Below, in pieces: positions 43,483 to 52,283 of a DNA stretch of 64,000 nt. The position numbers and the translations under genes were made by a program. The stretch's first letter is position 1, and every line of letters starts with the position of its first letter. Under the pieces are notes generated by a model. The model was given only the letters and a program-made list of their open reading frames with translations. It was not told the origin of the DNA and searched no databases. Source of the DNA: PALSA-270 sp963770245 (lineage in GTDB: Bacteria; Acidobacteriota; Terriglobia; Terriglobales; Acidobacteriaceae); assembly GCA_963770245.1 (NCBI GenBank), contig CAVYOX010000012.1:469529-533528 (forward strand), read 5' to 3'.

Positions 43483-44655
43483 ATGAAGGCGTTCGAGCGA
43501 GAACCGCGGGGCTATAACCTCCAAGTGCGCAAGAAAAAAGACGCGTCCCAGCTTCTTCGAAATCTCGGCCAGCTTTTGATCGTCGGTTTCGACGGCACTG
43601 AAATCTCGCCCCCCCTCCGCGCCCTGCTCACTCGCTTGCAGCCGGCGGGAGTCATTCTTTTCGCCCGCAATATCAAGGGGGCGGAAGAAACCTTCCAGTT
43701 GCTGAAGGACTGTCAGGCCTGTGTTTCCGAGCCCCTGTTGACTTGCATCGATCTGGAAGGCGGCAGGGTGGACAGGTTCCGCGATGTAGTCGGACCGGCA
43801 CCTTCAGCCGCCGACGTGTTCGCGACCCGCGATCGCCGTCTGTTTCGCAAACATGGCGAGATTATTGGCCAGTCATGCCGGGCGCTCGGTTTCAACACGG
43901 ACTTCGCGCCGGTGGTAGACCTGGCGCTCGCGGCGTCCCGAACGGTGATGAGCTCGCGCGCCGTTTCTGCCGATCCCAAGCAGGTGGTCCTTTATGCCCG
44001 CGAGTTCTTGGCCGGATTGCGGTCGGCGGGCGTGGTGGGCGCGGCCAAACACTTTCCCGGCTTGGGACCAGCCAATCTCGATACCCACCGGGAACTCCCG
44101 GTGGTTCAGAAACCCTGGAAGCAGTTGTGGCAGGAAGACATGGTTCCCTATCGCGCTCTGCGGCGCCACTTGCCCATGATTTTGATCGGTCATGCGAACT
44201 ATCCTGCGGTCACCCACGATGGTCTGCCCGCCTCACTTTCGAAAAAGTGGATTCGGGATATTTTGCGCGGCAAGATCGGCTATCGCGGATTGATCGTCTC
44301 GGACGATCTCGAAATGGGCGGAGTGCTGAAGGCGGCGCCGATCGAGAAAGCGACCGTTGAGCACATTCGGGCCGGGGGTGATCTGTGCCTCATCTGCCAT
44401 GAGGAGGATCTCGTGACTCGCTCCTACGAAGCGCTCCTCGCTGAGGTCGAAGGGAACGTCCGCTTCGCGCGCAGAGTTCAGGAATCGGCGGCCCGCGTTC
44501 TGGCCTTCAAGAAAAAGTCGGGGGAATTGAAACGCCGGATGGCGACGCCGGGACCGAAGAAAGTGCAGCAGCTCTCGCGACAGCTGTGGGAGTTTTCCGA
44601 GCAAGTGCGGTTTGCGGCCCGCTTCGAGGGGATTGAGGGGCGGCCCGGGTCATGA
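43483..44655 (+). CDS. nagZ: Beta-N-acetylhexosaminidase (NagZ-like, GH3)
   Basis: 390 residues from ATG 43483; a start at 43402 would add 27 non-conserved residues. No signal peptide, so cytosolic, as for Gram-negative NagZ. GH3 features: LLTCIDLEGGRVDRF, GFNTDFAPVVDLA, GVVGAAKHFPGLGPANL followed by DTHRELP (catalytic Asp-His dyad), and LIVSDDLEMGGVLK with the nucleophile Asp. The usual KHFPGHG is KHFPGLG here, an odd change. It removes GlcNAc from GlcNAc-anhydroMurNAc. Its stop overlaps the anmK start (ATGA), so the two are coupled. Confidence 0.9.
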   Translation: MKAFEREPRGYNLQVRKKKDASQLLRNLGQLLIVGFDGTEISPPLRALLTRLQPAGVILFARNIKGAEETFQLLKDCQACVSEPLLTCIDLEGGRVDRFRDVVGPAPSAADVFATRDRRLFRKHGEIIGQSCRALGFNTDFAPVVDLALAASRTVMSSRAVSADPKQVVLYAREFLAGLRSAGVVGAAKHFPGLGPANLDTHRELPVVQKPWKQLWQEDMVPYRALRRHLPMILIGHANYPAVTHDGLPASLSKKWIRDILRGKIGYRGLIVSDDLEMGGVLKAAPIEKATVEHIRAGGDLCLICHEEDLVTRSYEALLAEVEGNVRFARRVQESAARVLAFKKKSGELKRRMATPGPKKVQQLSRQLWEFSEQVRFAARFEGIEGRPGS

Positions 44656-45830
44656 TTGTTGCAGGGGTCATGAGCGGCACCTCGGCCGACGGGATCAACG
44701 TCGCGCTCGTGCGAATCCAAGCGAAGGCGTTCCCGCGGGCGAGTTCTCGCGGGCGTGGGCGTTCGCCCTACTCGCCTTTCGAGCTGCTCGGTCACGCCGA
44801 GTTCGCCTACCCGAAAGACGTACGCCGCACCGTGCTCGCGGCCATGAACGCCACCAAGACCAGTGTCGCCCTTCTGGCGCGGCTCAATTTCCTGCTGGCG
44901 GAACTCTATGCCGACGCCGTGCTCGAAGCGCAACGCAGATTTCATCGGAAAGTAGAACTGGTCGGCTGTCACGGCCAGACGCTCTACCACCAGGGCGATG
45001 CGGAGCGCTTTCTGGGGCATCGGATCTCGACAACCTGGCAGACCGGCGAAGGAGCGGTGGTCGCAGCCCGCGTGGGGGTGCCGGTGGTTTCTGATTTCCG
45101 TCCGGCGGATATGGCCGCCGGAGGCAAAGGGGCGCCTCTCGTTCCCTTTCTCGACTATCTGTTGTACCGGGACCCGCGCCGGGGACGGGTCGCTCAGAAC
45201 ATCGGCGGAATCGCAAACCTCACCGCGATTCCCCCTGGAGCTCTTCCTGATCGGGTCTTGGCCTTCGACACCGGGCCCGGCAACATGGTGATCGACGCGG
45301 TCAGCGAGCGACTGTTCCATCAACCCTTCGATCGCGATGGCACGATTGCCGCTTCTGGCGCTATCCTCCAGCCTGTCGTGGCCCACTTCTTGCGAGCTCC
45401 GTTTTTTCGCCGCCAGCCGCCGAAGACCGCGGGGCGCGAGGAGTTTGGCCGCGAATTTGTGCGCCAGTTTCTCAGGCGCTGCGGACGCGCGCACCCGCGC
45501 GATATCCTGGCCACGGCGACAGCATTGACGGCTCATTCGATTGCCCAGGCGCTCACGCGCTTCGTGTTGCGCGGGGAAACCTACCACGAGCTGATCGTCG
45601 CGGGCGGCGGCGCCCGCAATCCCACGCTCCTGGCCATGCTGGCCAATCAATTAAGAATCCTCGGGTTAGAGCTTCGTTCCTCGGATGAATTCGGGTTGCC
45701 CGCGGAAGCGAAGGAAGCCGCGGCCTTTGCGCTGTTGGCCTTTGAAACCTGGAACCGGCGGCCCTCGAACATGCCTTCGGCGACCGGAGCCGAAGGTCGC
45801 GCCATTCTGGGGAAGGTTTCCTATGCGTGA
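44652..45830 (+). CDS. anmK: Anhydro-N-acetylmuramic acid kinase
   Basis: 392 residues. The fold is the ASKHA type: MIVAGVMSGTSADGINVALV at the N-terminus, GCHGQTLYH, QTGEGAVVAARVGVPVVSDFR, NIGGIANLT, AFDTGPGNMVIDA, and VAGGGARNPTLLAML at the end. AnmK opens and phosphorylates 1,6-anhydroMurNAc to MurNAc-6-phosphate, the substrate of MurQ at 12203. It overlaps nagZ by ATGA and the lipoprotein gene by eight bases, giving a tight operon. A small insertion (RASSRGRGRSPYSPF) near residue 30-45 is unusual. Confidence 0.95.
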   Translation: MIVAGVMSGTSADGINVALVRIQAKAFPRASSRGRGRSPYSPFELLGHAEFAYPKDVRRTVLAAMNATKTSVALLARLNFLLAELYADAVLEAQRRFHRKVELVGCHGQTLYHQGDAERFLGHRISTTWQTGEGAVVAARVGVPVVSDFRPADMAAGGKGAPLVPFLDYLLYRDPRRGRVAQNIGGIANLTAIPPGALPDRVLAFDTGPGNMVIDAVSERLFHQPFDRDGTIAASGAILQPVVAHFLRAPFFRRQPPKTAGREEFGREFVRQFLRRCGRAHPRDILATATALTAHSIAQALTRFVLRGETYHELIVAGGGARNPTLLAMLANQLRILGLELRSSDEFGLPAEAKEAAAFALLAFETWNRRPSNMPSATGAEGRAILGKVSYA

Positions 45831-47460
45831 CGGCCGAGGTTGCTTCCCCCGGCGAACCGCCTCCCCGGCCGGCTTTTTCCTGCGCCCGTTCGGCCGTCAC
45901 CAACCGCCGAAGACCTCCCTCGCTCGACGTCGCCCCGGGGCTCGGGCGGCCTGGTTCCTGCTCGTCGTCGGGCTGTGTTTTTTTCTTTCCGCTTGTTCCC
46001 AGAAGCCGGATCCAGACACGCTGGTCATGATCATCGAGAGCAGCCCCACGAACCTCGATCCCCGCCTCGGAATCGACGCACAATCGGAACGCATCAACGA
46101 ACTGCTGTTTGACGATCTGTTGACCCGCGATGCGCACTTCAACGTTCTTCCCGGGCTGGCGGAGCGTTGGGAGACTCCCGATCCGCTCACCTACATTTTT
46201 CATCTGCACCCGGGAGTCAGATTTCATGACGGGCGTCCCCTGACCTCGCGCGACGTAAAGTGGACCTTCGACTCTCTGTTGCAGGGCAGGTTGCGCAGCA
46301 CCAAGACCTCGACCTACCACTTTGTGGACCGGATCGATGCCCCCGACGAGACCACGGTGGTTTTCCGGCTGAAGGAGCCTTCAGCAACCCTGTTGTGGAA
46401 TCTCTCGGGCGCCGCGATCGGAATCGTGCCCTACGGCAGCGGCGAGGAGCTCGGCCGGCATCCGATCGGTTCGGGCCCATTCCGCTTTGTCAGCGCCGAA
46501 ATGGATAAAGAAGTGGTGATCGCGCGCAACGAGGACTACTGGGGAGAGAAAACGCATCTGAGGCGAGTGCGATTTGTGGTCGTGCCCGACACCACGACCC
46601 GCGTCCTCGAGTTGCGCAAAGGGAGCGCCGACCTCGAGAGCAATGGGCTCACCCTGGACATGGTGGTGGCGCTCGAGAAGGAACCTGAGCTGCAGGTGCT
46701 GCACGCGCCCGGAACGGTGCTCGCTTATCTGGCCTTCAACCTGCGTGATCCCATTCTCAGAGACGTGCGGGTGCGGCAGGCATTGGCCCTGGCCATTGAT
46801 CGGCAGCCGTTGATTCATTATCTGATGCGCGACTTCGCCCGCCCCGCGGCCAGCATTCTGCCCCCAGAGAGTTGGGCCTACTCGAGCGATGTGACCGTCT
46901 ATCCGCACGACCCGCAACGAGCACGTCAAATACTCGACGATGCCGGCTACCGGATGGCGAATGGGGTGCGTTTCCATCTGACCATGAAGACTTCGACCGA
47001 GGAGAGCACGCGCTTGCTGGCGGCGGTGCTGCAACAGCAATTGCGCGAGGTTGGAATTGCGCTGGATATTCGAACCTTCGAGTCGGCGACTTTTTTCTCC
47101 GACGTGACCCACGGTGAGTTTCAGATGTATTCCCTGCGCTGGGTCGGTGGAAACGAGGATCCAGACATGTTTGAAATGGTTTTCCATTCCGCCCGCATTG
47201 TGCCACAGGGCGTCAATCGCGGCTTCTATCGCAATCCGCGAGTGGATGCGCTGATCGACCAGGCGCGCCGGGAGTCCGACCAGAACACTCGCCAGCGGCT
47301 CTATGCGGAGATTCAGCGCATTTTGGCCGATGAGTTGCCCTACATCAATCTGTGGTACTTCGACAACGTGCTGGTGGCCACGAAGCGGGTCCAGGGTCTC
47401 ACCTTGAATTCCTCCGGGAACTACGACTTTCTGAAGACAGCAGAACTCGGGCCACCGTAG
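45823..47460 (+). CDS. Peptide-binding lipoprotein, SBP family 5 (OppA/MppA-like)
   Basis: 545 residues from ATG 45823, with GGAAGG at 45810-45815 and an 8-base overlap with anmK. A Pro/Arg-rich leader is followed by WFLLVVGLCFFLSACSQ with a lipobox (LSAC). The solute-binding domain contains FDDLLTRDAHFNVLPGLAER, HPGVRFHDGRPLTSRDVKW, GSGPFRFVSAEMDKEV, RQALALAIDRQPLIHYLMRD and PYINLWYFDNVLVATKRV. SBP-5 proteins deliver oligopeptides to ABC permeases; next to nagZ-anmK, murein peptides are a plausible ligand (inference). No permease or ATPase genes lie nearby. Confidence 0.88.
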   Translation: MRDGRGCFPRRTASPAGFFLRPFGRHQPPKTSLARRRPGARAAWFLLVVGLCFFLSACSQKPDPDTLVMIIESSPTNLDPRLGIDAQSERINELLFDDLLTRDAHFNVLPGLAERWETPDPLTYIFHLHPGVRFHDGRPLTSRDVKWTFDSLLQGRLRSTKTSTYHFVDRIDAPDETTVVFRLKEPSATLLWNLSGAAIGIVPYGSGEELGRHPIGSGPFRFVSAEMDKEVVIARNEDYWGEKTHLRRVRFVVVPDTTTRVLELRKGSADLESNGLTLDMVVALEKEPELQVLHAPGTVLAYLAFNLRDPILRDVRVRQALALAIDRQPLIHYLMRDFARPAASILPPESWAYSSDVTVYPHDPQRARQILDDAGYRMANGVRFHLTMKTSTEESTRLLAAVLQQQLREVGIALDIRTFESATFFSDVTHGEFQMYSLRWVGGNEDPDMFEMVFHSARIVPQGVNRGFYRNPRVDALIDQARRESDQNTRQRLYAEIQRILADELPYINLWYFDNVLVATKRVQGLTLNSSGNYDFLKTAELGPP

Positions 47461-47550
47461 CCCACTCCGCGGGCTCGAGATCTCGCCGAGGGCCGAGCAA
47501 ACGGCCGCACCCAGCGTGTTACCATCGAATTTTGGTCTCGAGGAGCGCTC

Positions 47551-48339
47551 GTGCGTATTCTTTTTATTGGCGACATCTTTGGGCGGCCGGGCCGGACGAT
47601 CGTCAAAGATCGCTTGCCCGGGCTGGTCAAAAAATACGCCGCCGACCTCATTATCGCCAATGGCGAGAACTCCGCGGCCGGCTTCGGCATCACCCCGGCC
47701 CTGGCGGAGGATCTGTTCGAACTCGGAATCGATGTGGTCACCACCGGCAACCACGTCTGGGACAAGCGCGAGATCATCGAGTACTTTCACTCCGCCGACG
47801 GCCCGCACAGCCCGCCGCGAAGGGTATTGCGGCCGGCCAACTATCCCGCCGGAATGCCGGGCTGGGGCCTGTACGAAGGCAGCAAACACAACGTCCGGTA
47901 TGCCGTGATCAACCTGCAGGGGCGGGTTTTCATGGCCTCGAATGACGATCCCTTTCGCACCGTCGACGATCTGCTCAAGGCCATCCAAGCGAAGGTCGTA
48001 TTCGTGGATATTCACGCCGAGGCGACGTCGGAGAAAATTTCGCTGGGGTGGTATCTGGATGGCCGGGTGACGGCGGTGGTGGGCACGCACACTCATGTTC
48101 CGACGGCGGATGAGCGAGTGCTGCCAGGGGGCACGGCCTACATCACCGATGTGGGGATGAGCGGACCCTATGACAGCGTGATTGGTGTGCAGAAGGAACT
48201 GGTTATCGGCAAATTCCTCAATAATATGCCGGTTCGATTTGAGCCGGCTACGGGCGATGTGCGGCTGTGCGGGGTGGTGGTGGACTGCGACGAAACCACG
48301 GGGCGAGCCAGCAACATCGAAAGAATCATGGTCACCTAG
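47551..48339 (+). CDS. YmdB-type metallophosphoesterase
   Basis: 262 residues from GTG 47551, with GAGGAGC upstream. The start MRILFIGDIFGRPGRTIVKD, IIANGENSAAGFG, VVTTGNHVWDKREIIEY, VDIHAEATSEKISLGWYLDG and GTHTHVPTADERVLPGGTAY are the complete set of dinuclear-metal motifs of TIGR00282/YmdB proteins. Bacillus YmdB hydrolyses cyclic nucleotides and affects late-growth development; the substrate here is unknown. It probably forms the tail of the nagZ-anmK-lipoprotein transcription unit, with a 90-bp gap. Confidence 0.94.
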   Translation: MRILFIGDIFGRPGRTIVKDRLPGLVKKYAADLIIANGENSAAGFGITPALAEDLFELGIDVVTTGNHVWDKREIIEYFHSADGPHSPPRRVLRPANYPAGMPGWGLYEGSKHNVRYAVINLQGRVFMASNDDPFRTVDDLLKAIQAKVVFVDIHAEATSEKISLGWYLDGRVTAVVGTHTHVPTADERVLPGGTAYITDVGMSGPYDSVIGVQKELVIGKFLNNMPVRFEPATGDVRLCGVVVDCDETTGRASNIERIMVT

Positions 48340-48684
48340 ACCGGAGTCGGGCCTCTGCCGTGCGCCGGTTGTCGAGAGAGCGGCTTTGCGATTTATCCGG
48401 TCAGGCGAGGGTTTCCTCCAGTCCTCGTTCGCTATCCATAACTTGTTGCAACCCAGATTCCAGTTGATCTCACCAGTTGCCAATGGTTTCTTCATGGGGA
48501 AATAGGGACTCATGGCGATGGTTCTCCTTCCCACATGCCCGATCCCAGGGCGGATGTCGGACTTCGATGGATTGGGCGATATGGTCCCCGTTTCTTTGTC
48601 CGTCCGCCCGATGCAACTCCTGTCGAACCATCCGAACCATTGAGGACTCAGCGTCGATCGTGGCGCTTCGCTTATAGTGTTGTT
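48340..48684. other. Intergenic region without a supported gene
   Basis: 345 bp between ymdB-like and NUDIX genes. A TATAGT at 48672-48677 could act as a -10 for the NUDIX gene but has no matching -35. No coding frame, repeat or terminator is convincing. Confidence 0.4.
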
Positions 48685-49278
48685 ATGGTCAAATCCTCCG
48701 CTTCTGAGTCATCTCGTTCCCGCAGCAAGGCGCGTGTGCTCTCCTCCCGCGTGGTCTATCGAGGACCCGCGTTCTGGGTCAGCTTTGACCAGGTGCTCGA
48801 GCCCTCCGGCGTGCGCGCCCGCCGCGATATCGTGCACCACACCGGCTCGGTTGTGATTCTTGCGGTCGAGGAAAGCGGCGCGGAACCCCGCATTCTGCTC
48901 GAGCACCAGTACCGCCACGCCGCTCAAGCCTATCTGTGGGAGTTGCCGGCGGGCCGCATTGATGCCGGAGAAAAGGAATTGGCGGCGGCCAAGCGCGAGC
49001 TGCGGGAAGAAACCGGTTACGCGGCCGCGCGCTGGCGCCGCATTCTCCGCTTTTACGCCAGTCCCGGCTTTGTCGCCGAGACCATGTCTATTTTCCTGGC
49101 TACCGGGCTGCGAGCCGGAACCGCGCAGCCGGAGGCGGACGAGGTGATTGAAATCCGTTTCGTTCCCCTCGCCGAGGCGGTGCGCATGGTGATGGAAGGG
49201 CGGATCAAGGACGCTAAGACCATCTCCGGCGTGCTTTGGCTCGCCCAGCAAAGCAAGACCCGCAAGCCGCATGGATAG
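48685..49278 (+). CDS. NUDIX hydrolase (ADP-ribose pyrophosphatase-like)
   Basis: 197 residues from ATG 48685 (MVKSSASESSRSRSKARVLS); the longer frame from 48535 includes non-conserved leader. The NUDIX box is GRIDAGEKELAAAKRELREE followed by TGY (G-x5-E-x7-R-E-x2-E-E-x-G). VYRGPAFWVSFDQVLEPSGV and EHQYRHAAQAYLWELPAG precede it, and YASPGFVAETMSIFLATGL follows, the usual layout of the ADP-ribose pyrophosphatase group. It cleans up nucleotide-sugar metabolites in the cytosol. Confidence 0.9.
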   Translation: MVKSSASESSRSRSKARVLSSRVVYRGPAFWVSFDQVLEPSGVRARRDIVHHTGSVVILAVEESGAEPRILLEHQYRHAAQAYLWELPAGRIDAGEKELAAAKRELREETGYAAARWRRILRFYASPGFVAETMSIFLATGLRAGTAQPEADEVIEIRFVPLAEAVRMVMEGRIKDAKTISGVLWLAQQSKTRKPHG

Positions 49279-49291
49279 GGGCTTACCGTCC

Positions 49292-49331
49292 TTGACAGTC
49301 TCCGCGAATGGCCGCACAATTGGGCCAATTG
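49292..49331 (+). promoter_or_regulatory. Promoter of the cold-shock gene with overlapping palindrome
   Basis: TTGACA (49292-49297), 17 bp, then CACAAT (49315-49320). A perfect palindrome, CAATTGG-G-CCAATTG (49317-49331), covers the -10 end and the likely start point. Transcription would begin about 48 bp before the gene, giving a short leader. Confidence 0.65.
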
Positions 49332-49374
49332 ACGGCACGGCCTCGGACCAAGGGTACGTGCCGAGGGGGCGTAC

Positions 49375-49584
49375 GTGGAACGTTTGAAAGGTACGGTGAA
49401 GTGGTTTAACAACGCCAAAGGATACGGTTTTATCGGACGCGAGGACGGCGCGGACGTTTTTGTGCACTACAGTGCCATTACTTCAGAAGGCTACAAAAGC
49501 CTGCAGGAAGGCGACCCGGTGGAATTTGAGATCACCCAGGGTCAGAAGGGACCGCAGGCGGCAAACGTTACAAAGAGCTCTTGA
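49375..49584 (+). CDS. Cold-shock domain protein
   Basis: 69 residues from GTG 49375, preceded by GAGGGGG. One cold-shock OB-fold: RLKGTVKWFNNAKGYGFIGR, with RNP1 (KGYGFI) and RNP2 (DVFVHY), and DPVEFEITQGQKGPQAANV at the end. It binds single-stranded nucleic acid, acting as an RNA chaperone. The consensus -35 and short leader suggest strong expression. The gene stands alone. Confidence 0.95.
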   Translation: MERLKGTVKWFNNAKGYGFIGREDGADVFVHYSAITSEGYKSLQEGDPVEFEITQGQKGPQAANVTKSS

Positions 49585-49705
49585 AATTTCCCGCAAGCAG
49601 ACCCCGTACCACCCCCCGCGCAGTTGGCTGCTCAGGTCGCGACACCGCTCGATTTCCTCCTCCTCGGCTTTCGCTGTCTGCCAATCTTGGTTAAGCTAGT
49701 TCCGC

Positions 49706-51448
49706 ATGGATAACAAAGCCATCGCGGGCGTTCTTTATGAAACCGCCGATCTGCTCGAGATCGACGGGGGCGATTCCTTCCGCATCCGTTCCTACCGCAA
49801 TGCCGCGCAGGCGATCGAAGCCTTGCCCCAGCAGATCGCCGATCTGATTCCGGAGCCCAAGAATGTGCTGGCGATTTCCGGGATTGGGCGGGGCATGCTG
49901 GCGAACCTGCAAGAGATGCTCAAGGACGGGCAACTCACGCTGCATTCCGAACTGCTAAAGAAGTACCGGCCCTCGATGCTCGATCTGCTGAAAATCCAAG
50001 GACTGGGGCCGAAAACCATCGCACTCATCTGGAGCGCCTATCAAGTCAGCGACCTCGCGGGGGTAGAGAAATTGGCGCGCGAAGGCAAAATTCGCGAGCT
50101 GCCGCGCATGGGCGAGAAACAAGAACAAAAGCTGCTGAAAGCGATCGAGGACTATCGCCGCATTGCCGGGCGATTTCTTCTCGATGTCGCGGAAAACGAA
50201 GGCGAGAAAATCATCGCCCACCTGAGTGGGTTCCCCGGCATTGACCAGGTCACGCCCGCCGGCTCGCTGCGCCGCGGACGGGAGACGGTCGGCGATCTCG
50301 ACGTGCTGGTCACGGGCAAAGCATGCTGCGATCGCGACGAGCGCGAGAAACTGATCGAACACATCATCCGGCTGCCCGGCCTCATGGACATCATCGCGCG
50401 CGGCGAGAATAAAGTCAGTTTCCGCTTGCGCGGCGGGATGCAGGTGGATGTTCGCCTGCTCCCGCCGGATTCGTTCGGGGCGGCGATGCAGTATTTCACC
50501 GGCTCCAAGGCACACAACGTAGCGCTCCGCCAACGCGCGCTCAAGATGGGCTACACCCTGAGCGAATACAGTCTGGCGCGCCTGGACAATGAAAAGACGG
50601 TGGCCGGCAAGACGGAAAAGGAAATCTACGCTGCGCTCAAGCTCGACTACATTGCTCCCGAGCTGCGGGAGAACTTGGGCGAGATCGATCGGGCGGCCGA
50701 ACACGCCTTGCCCAAGCTGATCGAGCAGAGCGACCTGCAGGGCGATGTGCACATGCACACTGTCGAAACCGATGGGCGCAATAGCATCGAAGAAATGGCC
50801 GAGGCAGCCCGGGCTCATGGCTACCGATACATGGCCATCACCGACCATTCCAAGAACCTTGCCTTCGCCAACGGTCTCGATGACCAGCGCGCCGTCGAGC
50901 ACATCGCGCGGATTCGCGCCGCCAACGACAAGATGGATGGCATCAGAATTTTTGCCGGAATTGAAGTCGATATCCTGGCCGATGGCACTCTCGATCTCTC
51001 AGACTCCGTGCTCGAGCAGATGGATATCGTAATCGCCAGCGTCCACTCGCACTTCAACCAAACCGCTCCGGAGATGACCGACCGTTTGCTCAAGGCACTC
51101 GAGAACCCGAATACCTCGCTCATCGGTCATCCCACAGGCCGTCTGCTGCTGCGCCGGGACGCCTTTGCCCTCGATATGGACGCGGTGCTCAAGGCCGCGG
51201 CGCGGAAAAAAGTTGCCATGGAGTTGAACGCCTATCCCGACCGCCTCGACCTCTGCGACCGTCACTTGCGTCTGGCCAAGCAGTATGGGGTCAAGGTCGT
51301 GATCAATACCGACTCGCACCATACTTCCCATCTCGACAAGATTCGCTACGGTGTGCTGCAGGCTCGCCGGGCCTGGCTCACCAAGGCCGACGTGCTGAAC
51401 ACCTTGCCGCCCGACAAGTTTGCCAAGGCAATCCGACACGGCTGGTGA
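49706..51448 (+). CDS. polX: DNA polymerase X with PHP domain
   Basis: 580 residues. The helix-hairpin-helix N-terminal part includes ISGIGRGMLANLQEML and IQGLGPKTIALIWSAY. The nucleotidyltransferase palm has the catalytic Asp pair in GSLRRGRETVGDLDVLV with MQVDVRLL. The C-terminal PHP phosphoesterase has GDVHMHTVETDGRNSIEEM, AITDHSKN, AGIEVDILADG, IGHPTGRLL and INTDSHHT. Bacterial PolX fills short gaps and carries 3'-5' exonuclease or AP-site cleaning activity through PHP. All metal ligands appear to be present, and the length is standard. Confidence 0.95.
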   Translation: MDNKAIAGVLYETADLLEIDGGDSFRIRSYRNAAQAIEALPQQIADLIPEPKNVLAISGIGRGMLANLQEMLKDGQLTLHSELLKKYRPSMLDLLKIQGLGPKTIALIWSAYQVSDLAGVEKLAREGKIRELPRMGEKQEQKLLKAIEDYRRIAGRFLLDVAENEGEKIIAHLSGFPGIDQVTPAGSLRRGRETVGDLDVLVTGKACCDRDEREKLIEHIIRLPGLMDIIARGENKVSFRLRGGMQVDVRLLPPDSFGAAMQYFTGSKAHNVALRQRALKMGYTLSEYSLARLDNEKTVAGKTEKEIYAALKLDYIAPELRENLGEIDRAAEHALPKLIEQSDLQGDVHMHTVETDGRNSIEEMAEAARAHGYRYMAITDHSKNLAFANGLDDQRAVEHIARIRAANDKMDGIRIFAGIEVDILADGTLDLSDSVLEQMDIVIASVHSHFNQTAPEMTDRLLKALENPNTSLIGHPTGRLLLRRDAFALDMDAVLKAAARKKVAMELNAYPDRLDLCDRHLRLAKQYGVKVVINTDSHHTSHLDKIRYGVLQARRAWLTKADVLNTLPPDKFAKAIRHGW

Positions 51449-51537
51449 GAGCATCTGGCTCCAGATGGCACCGCTTCCGGCCACAATTTTGTTGGTGTTG
51501 ATCCGAAAGCGCATAGAATGATCGAGCCGAGGCCACG

Positions 51538-52140
51538 ATGCCGGAAGACACGCCGCAGCCACCACCACCCCCGCTCGTCCCGTCCGAGCCGGTCACCACT
51601 CCAGCTGAACCTCAAATCCCGTTCAACATTGGCGAAGAGTTCGGCACCGCTCGCAAGAACCTGCCGCCGACGAAGATCTTGCTCTTGGCGGTGGCGGGGA
51701 TTGCGATCATAGCGGCCGTCGTCGGCTTTGTGCAAAAGCCGCGGCAAACGGCAAACGGTAGCATTGACAAGGTCGTCATGGTCGAGCTGCCCGGGCAGAC
51801 CCAGGTGATGGTGGCCATTGGAATCTCGATCCACAATTTCGGCAAGAATCCCTACGTTGTCCAGGACGTGGGAGCGGTTCTCGAGGCCAACAGCGGCAGC
51901 TTTCCCGACCAGGCGGCATCGGTGGTCGACGTGGCACGTTACTACGAGGCATTTCCCGCTCTCAAAGAGCATGCTTACGACCCTCTCAAGATGGGAACAA
52001 GCATTGCTCCGGGCGGCGATCTCCAGGGAACGATCGTGGTCACATTTCCGGTGCCCGCCAACACCTTCAACAATCGCAAGTCGCTCAGCGTGACCGTCTC
52101 GCCCGCCGAACAGCCCATCCCGCTGGTGTTGACCAAGTAA
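51538..52140 (+). CDS. Single-span membrane protein with beta-rich extracytoplasmic domain
   Basis: 200 residues. A Pro-rich cytosolic N-terminus (TPQPPPPPLVPSEPV) leads to a membrane helix (KILLLAVAGIAIIAAVVGFV, about residues 46-65). A soluble domain follows, with MVELPGQTQVMVAIGISIHN, VVQDVGAVLEANSGSFPDQA and IVVTFPVPANTFNNRK. It resembles immunoglobulin-like or DUF4352-like folds, but I am not certain. It is followed by the IS630 element 146 bp on. Function unknown. Confidence 0.65.
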   Translation: MPEDTPQPPPPPLVPSEPVTTPAEPQIPFNIGEEFGTARKNLPPTKILLLAVAGIAIIAAVVGFVQKPRQTANGSIDKVVMVELPGQTQVMVAIGISIHNFGKNPYVVQDVGAVLEANSGSFPDQAASVVDVARYYEAFPALKEHAYDPLKMGTSIAPGGDLQGTIVVTFPVPANTFNNRKSLSVTVSPAEQPIPLVLTK

Positions 52141-52283
52141 GCCCGTCCGGCTGCGTGCCCCAGGGAGCCCGGCCCCGCATCCGAAGCTCGCGCGCGGCCC
52201 AGCAGTCCACCGGAAGGTGCTCGCGAGCTGGAAGCAGTCCGAAAAGACCCGGAAGCCGGCACGGACTGAGGTTTTCTCCCTTA

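Noticed and set aside
46381..48534. 717-codon minus-strand frame across the lipoprotein and ymdB genes
   Set aside because: It crosses two well-supported genes and the gap between them. It has no motif and arises from codon bias on the opposite strand.
51452..51465. Inverted repeat ATCTGG-CT-CCAGAT after polX as a terminator
   Set aside because: The stem is only 6 bp with a 2-base loop and no T-run follows.
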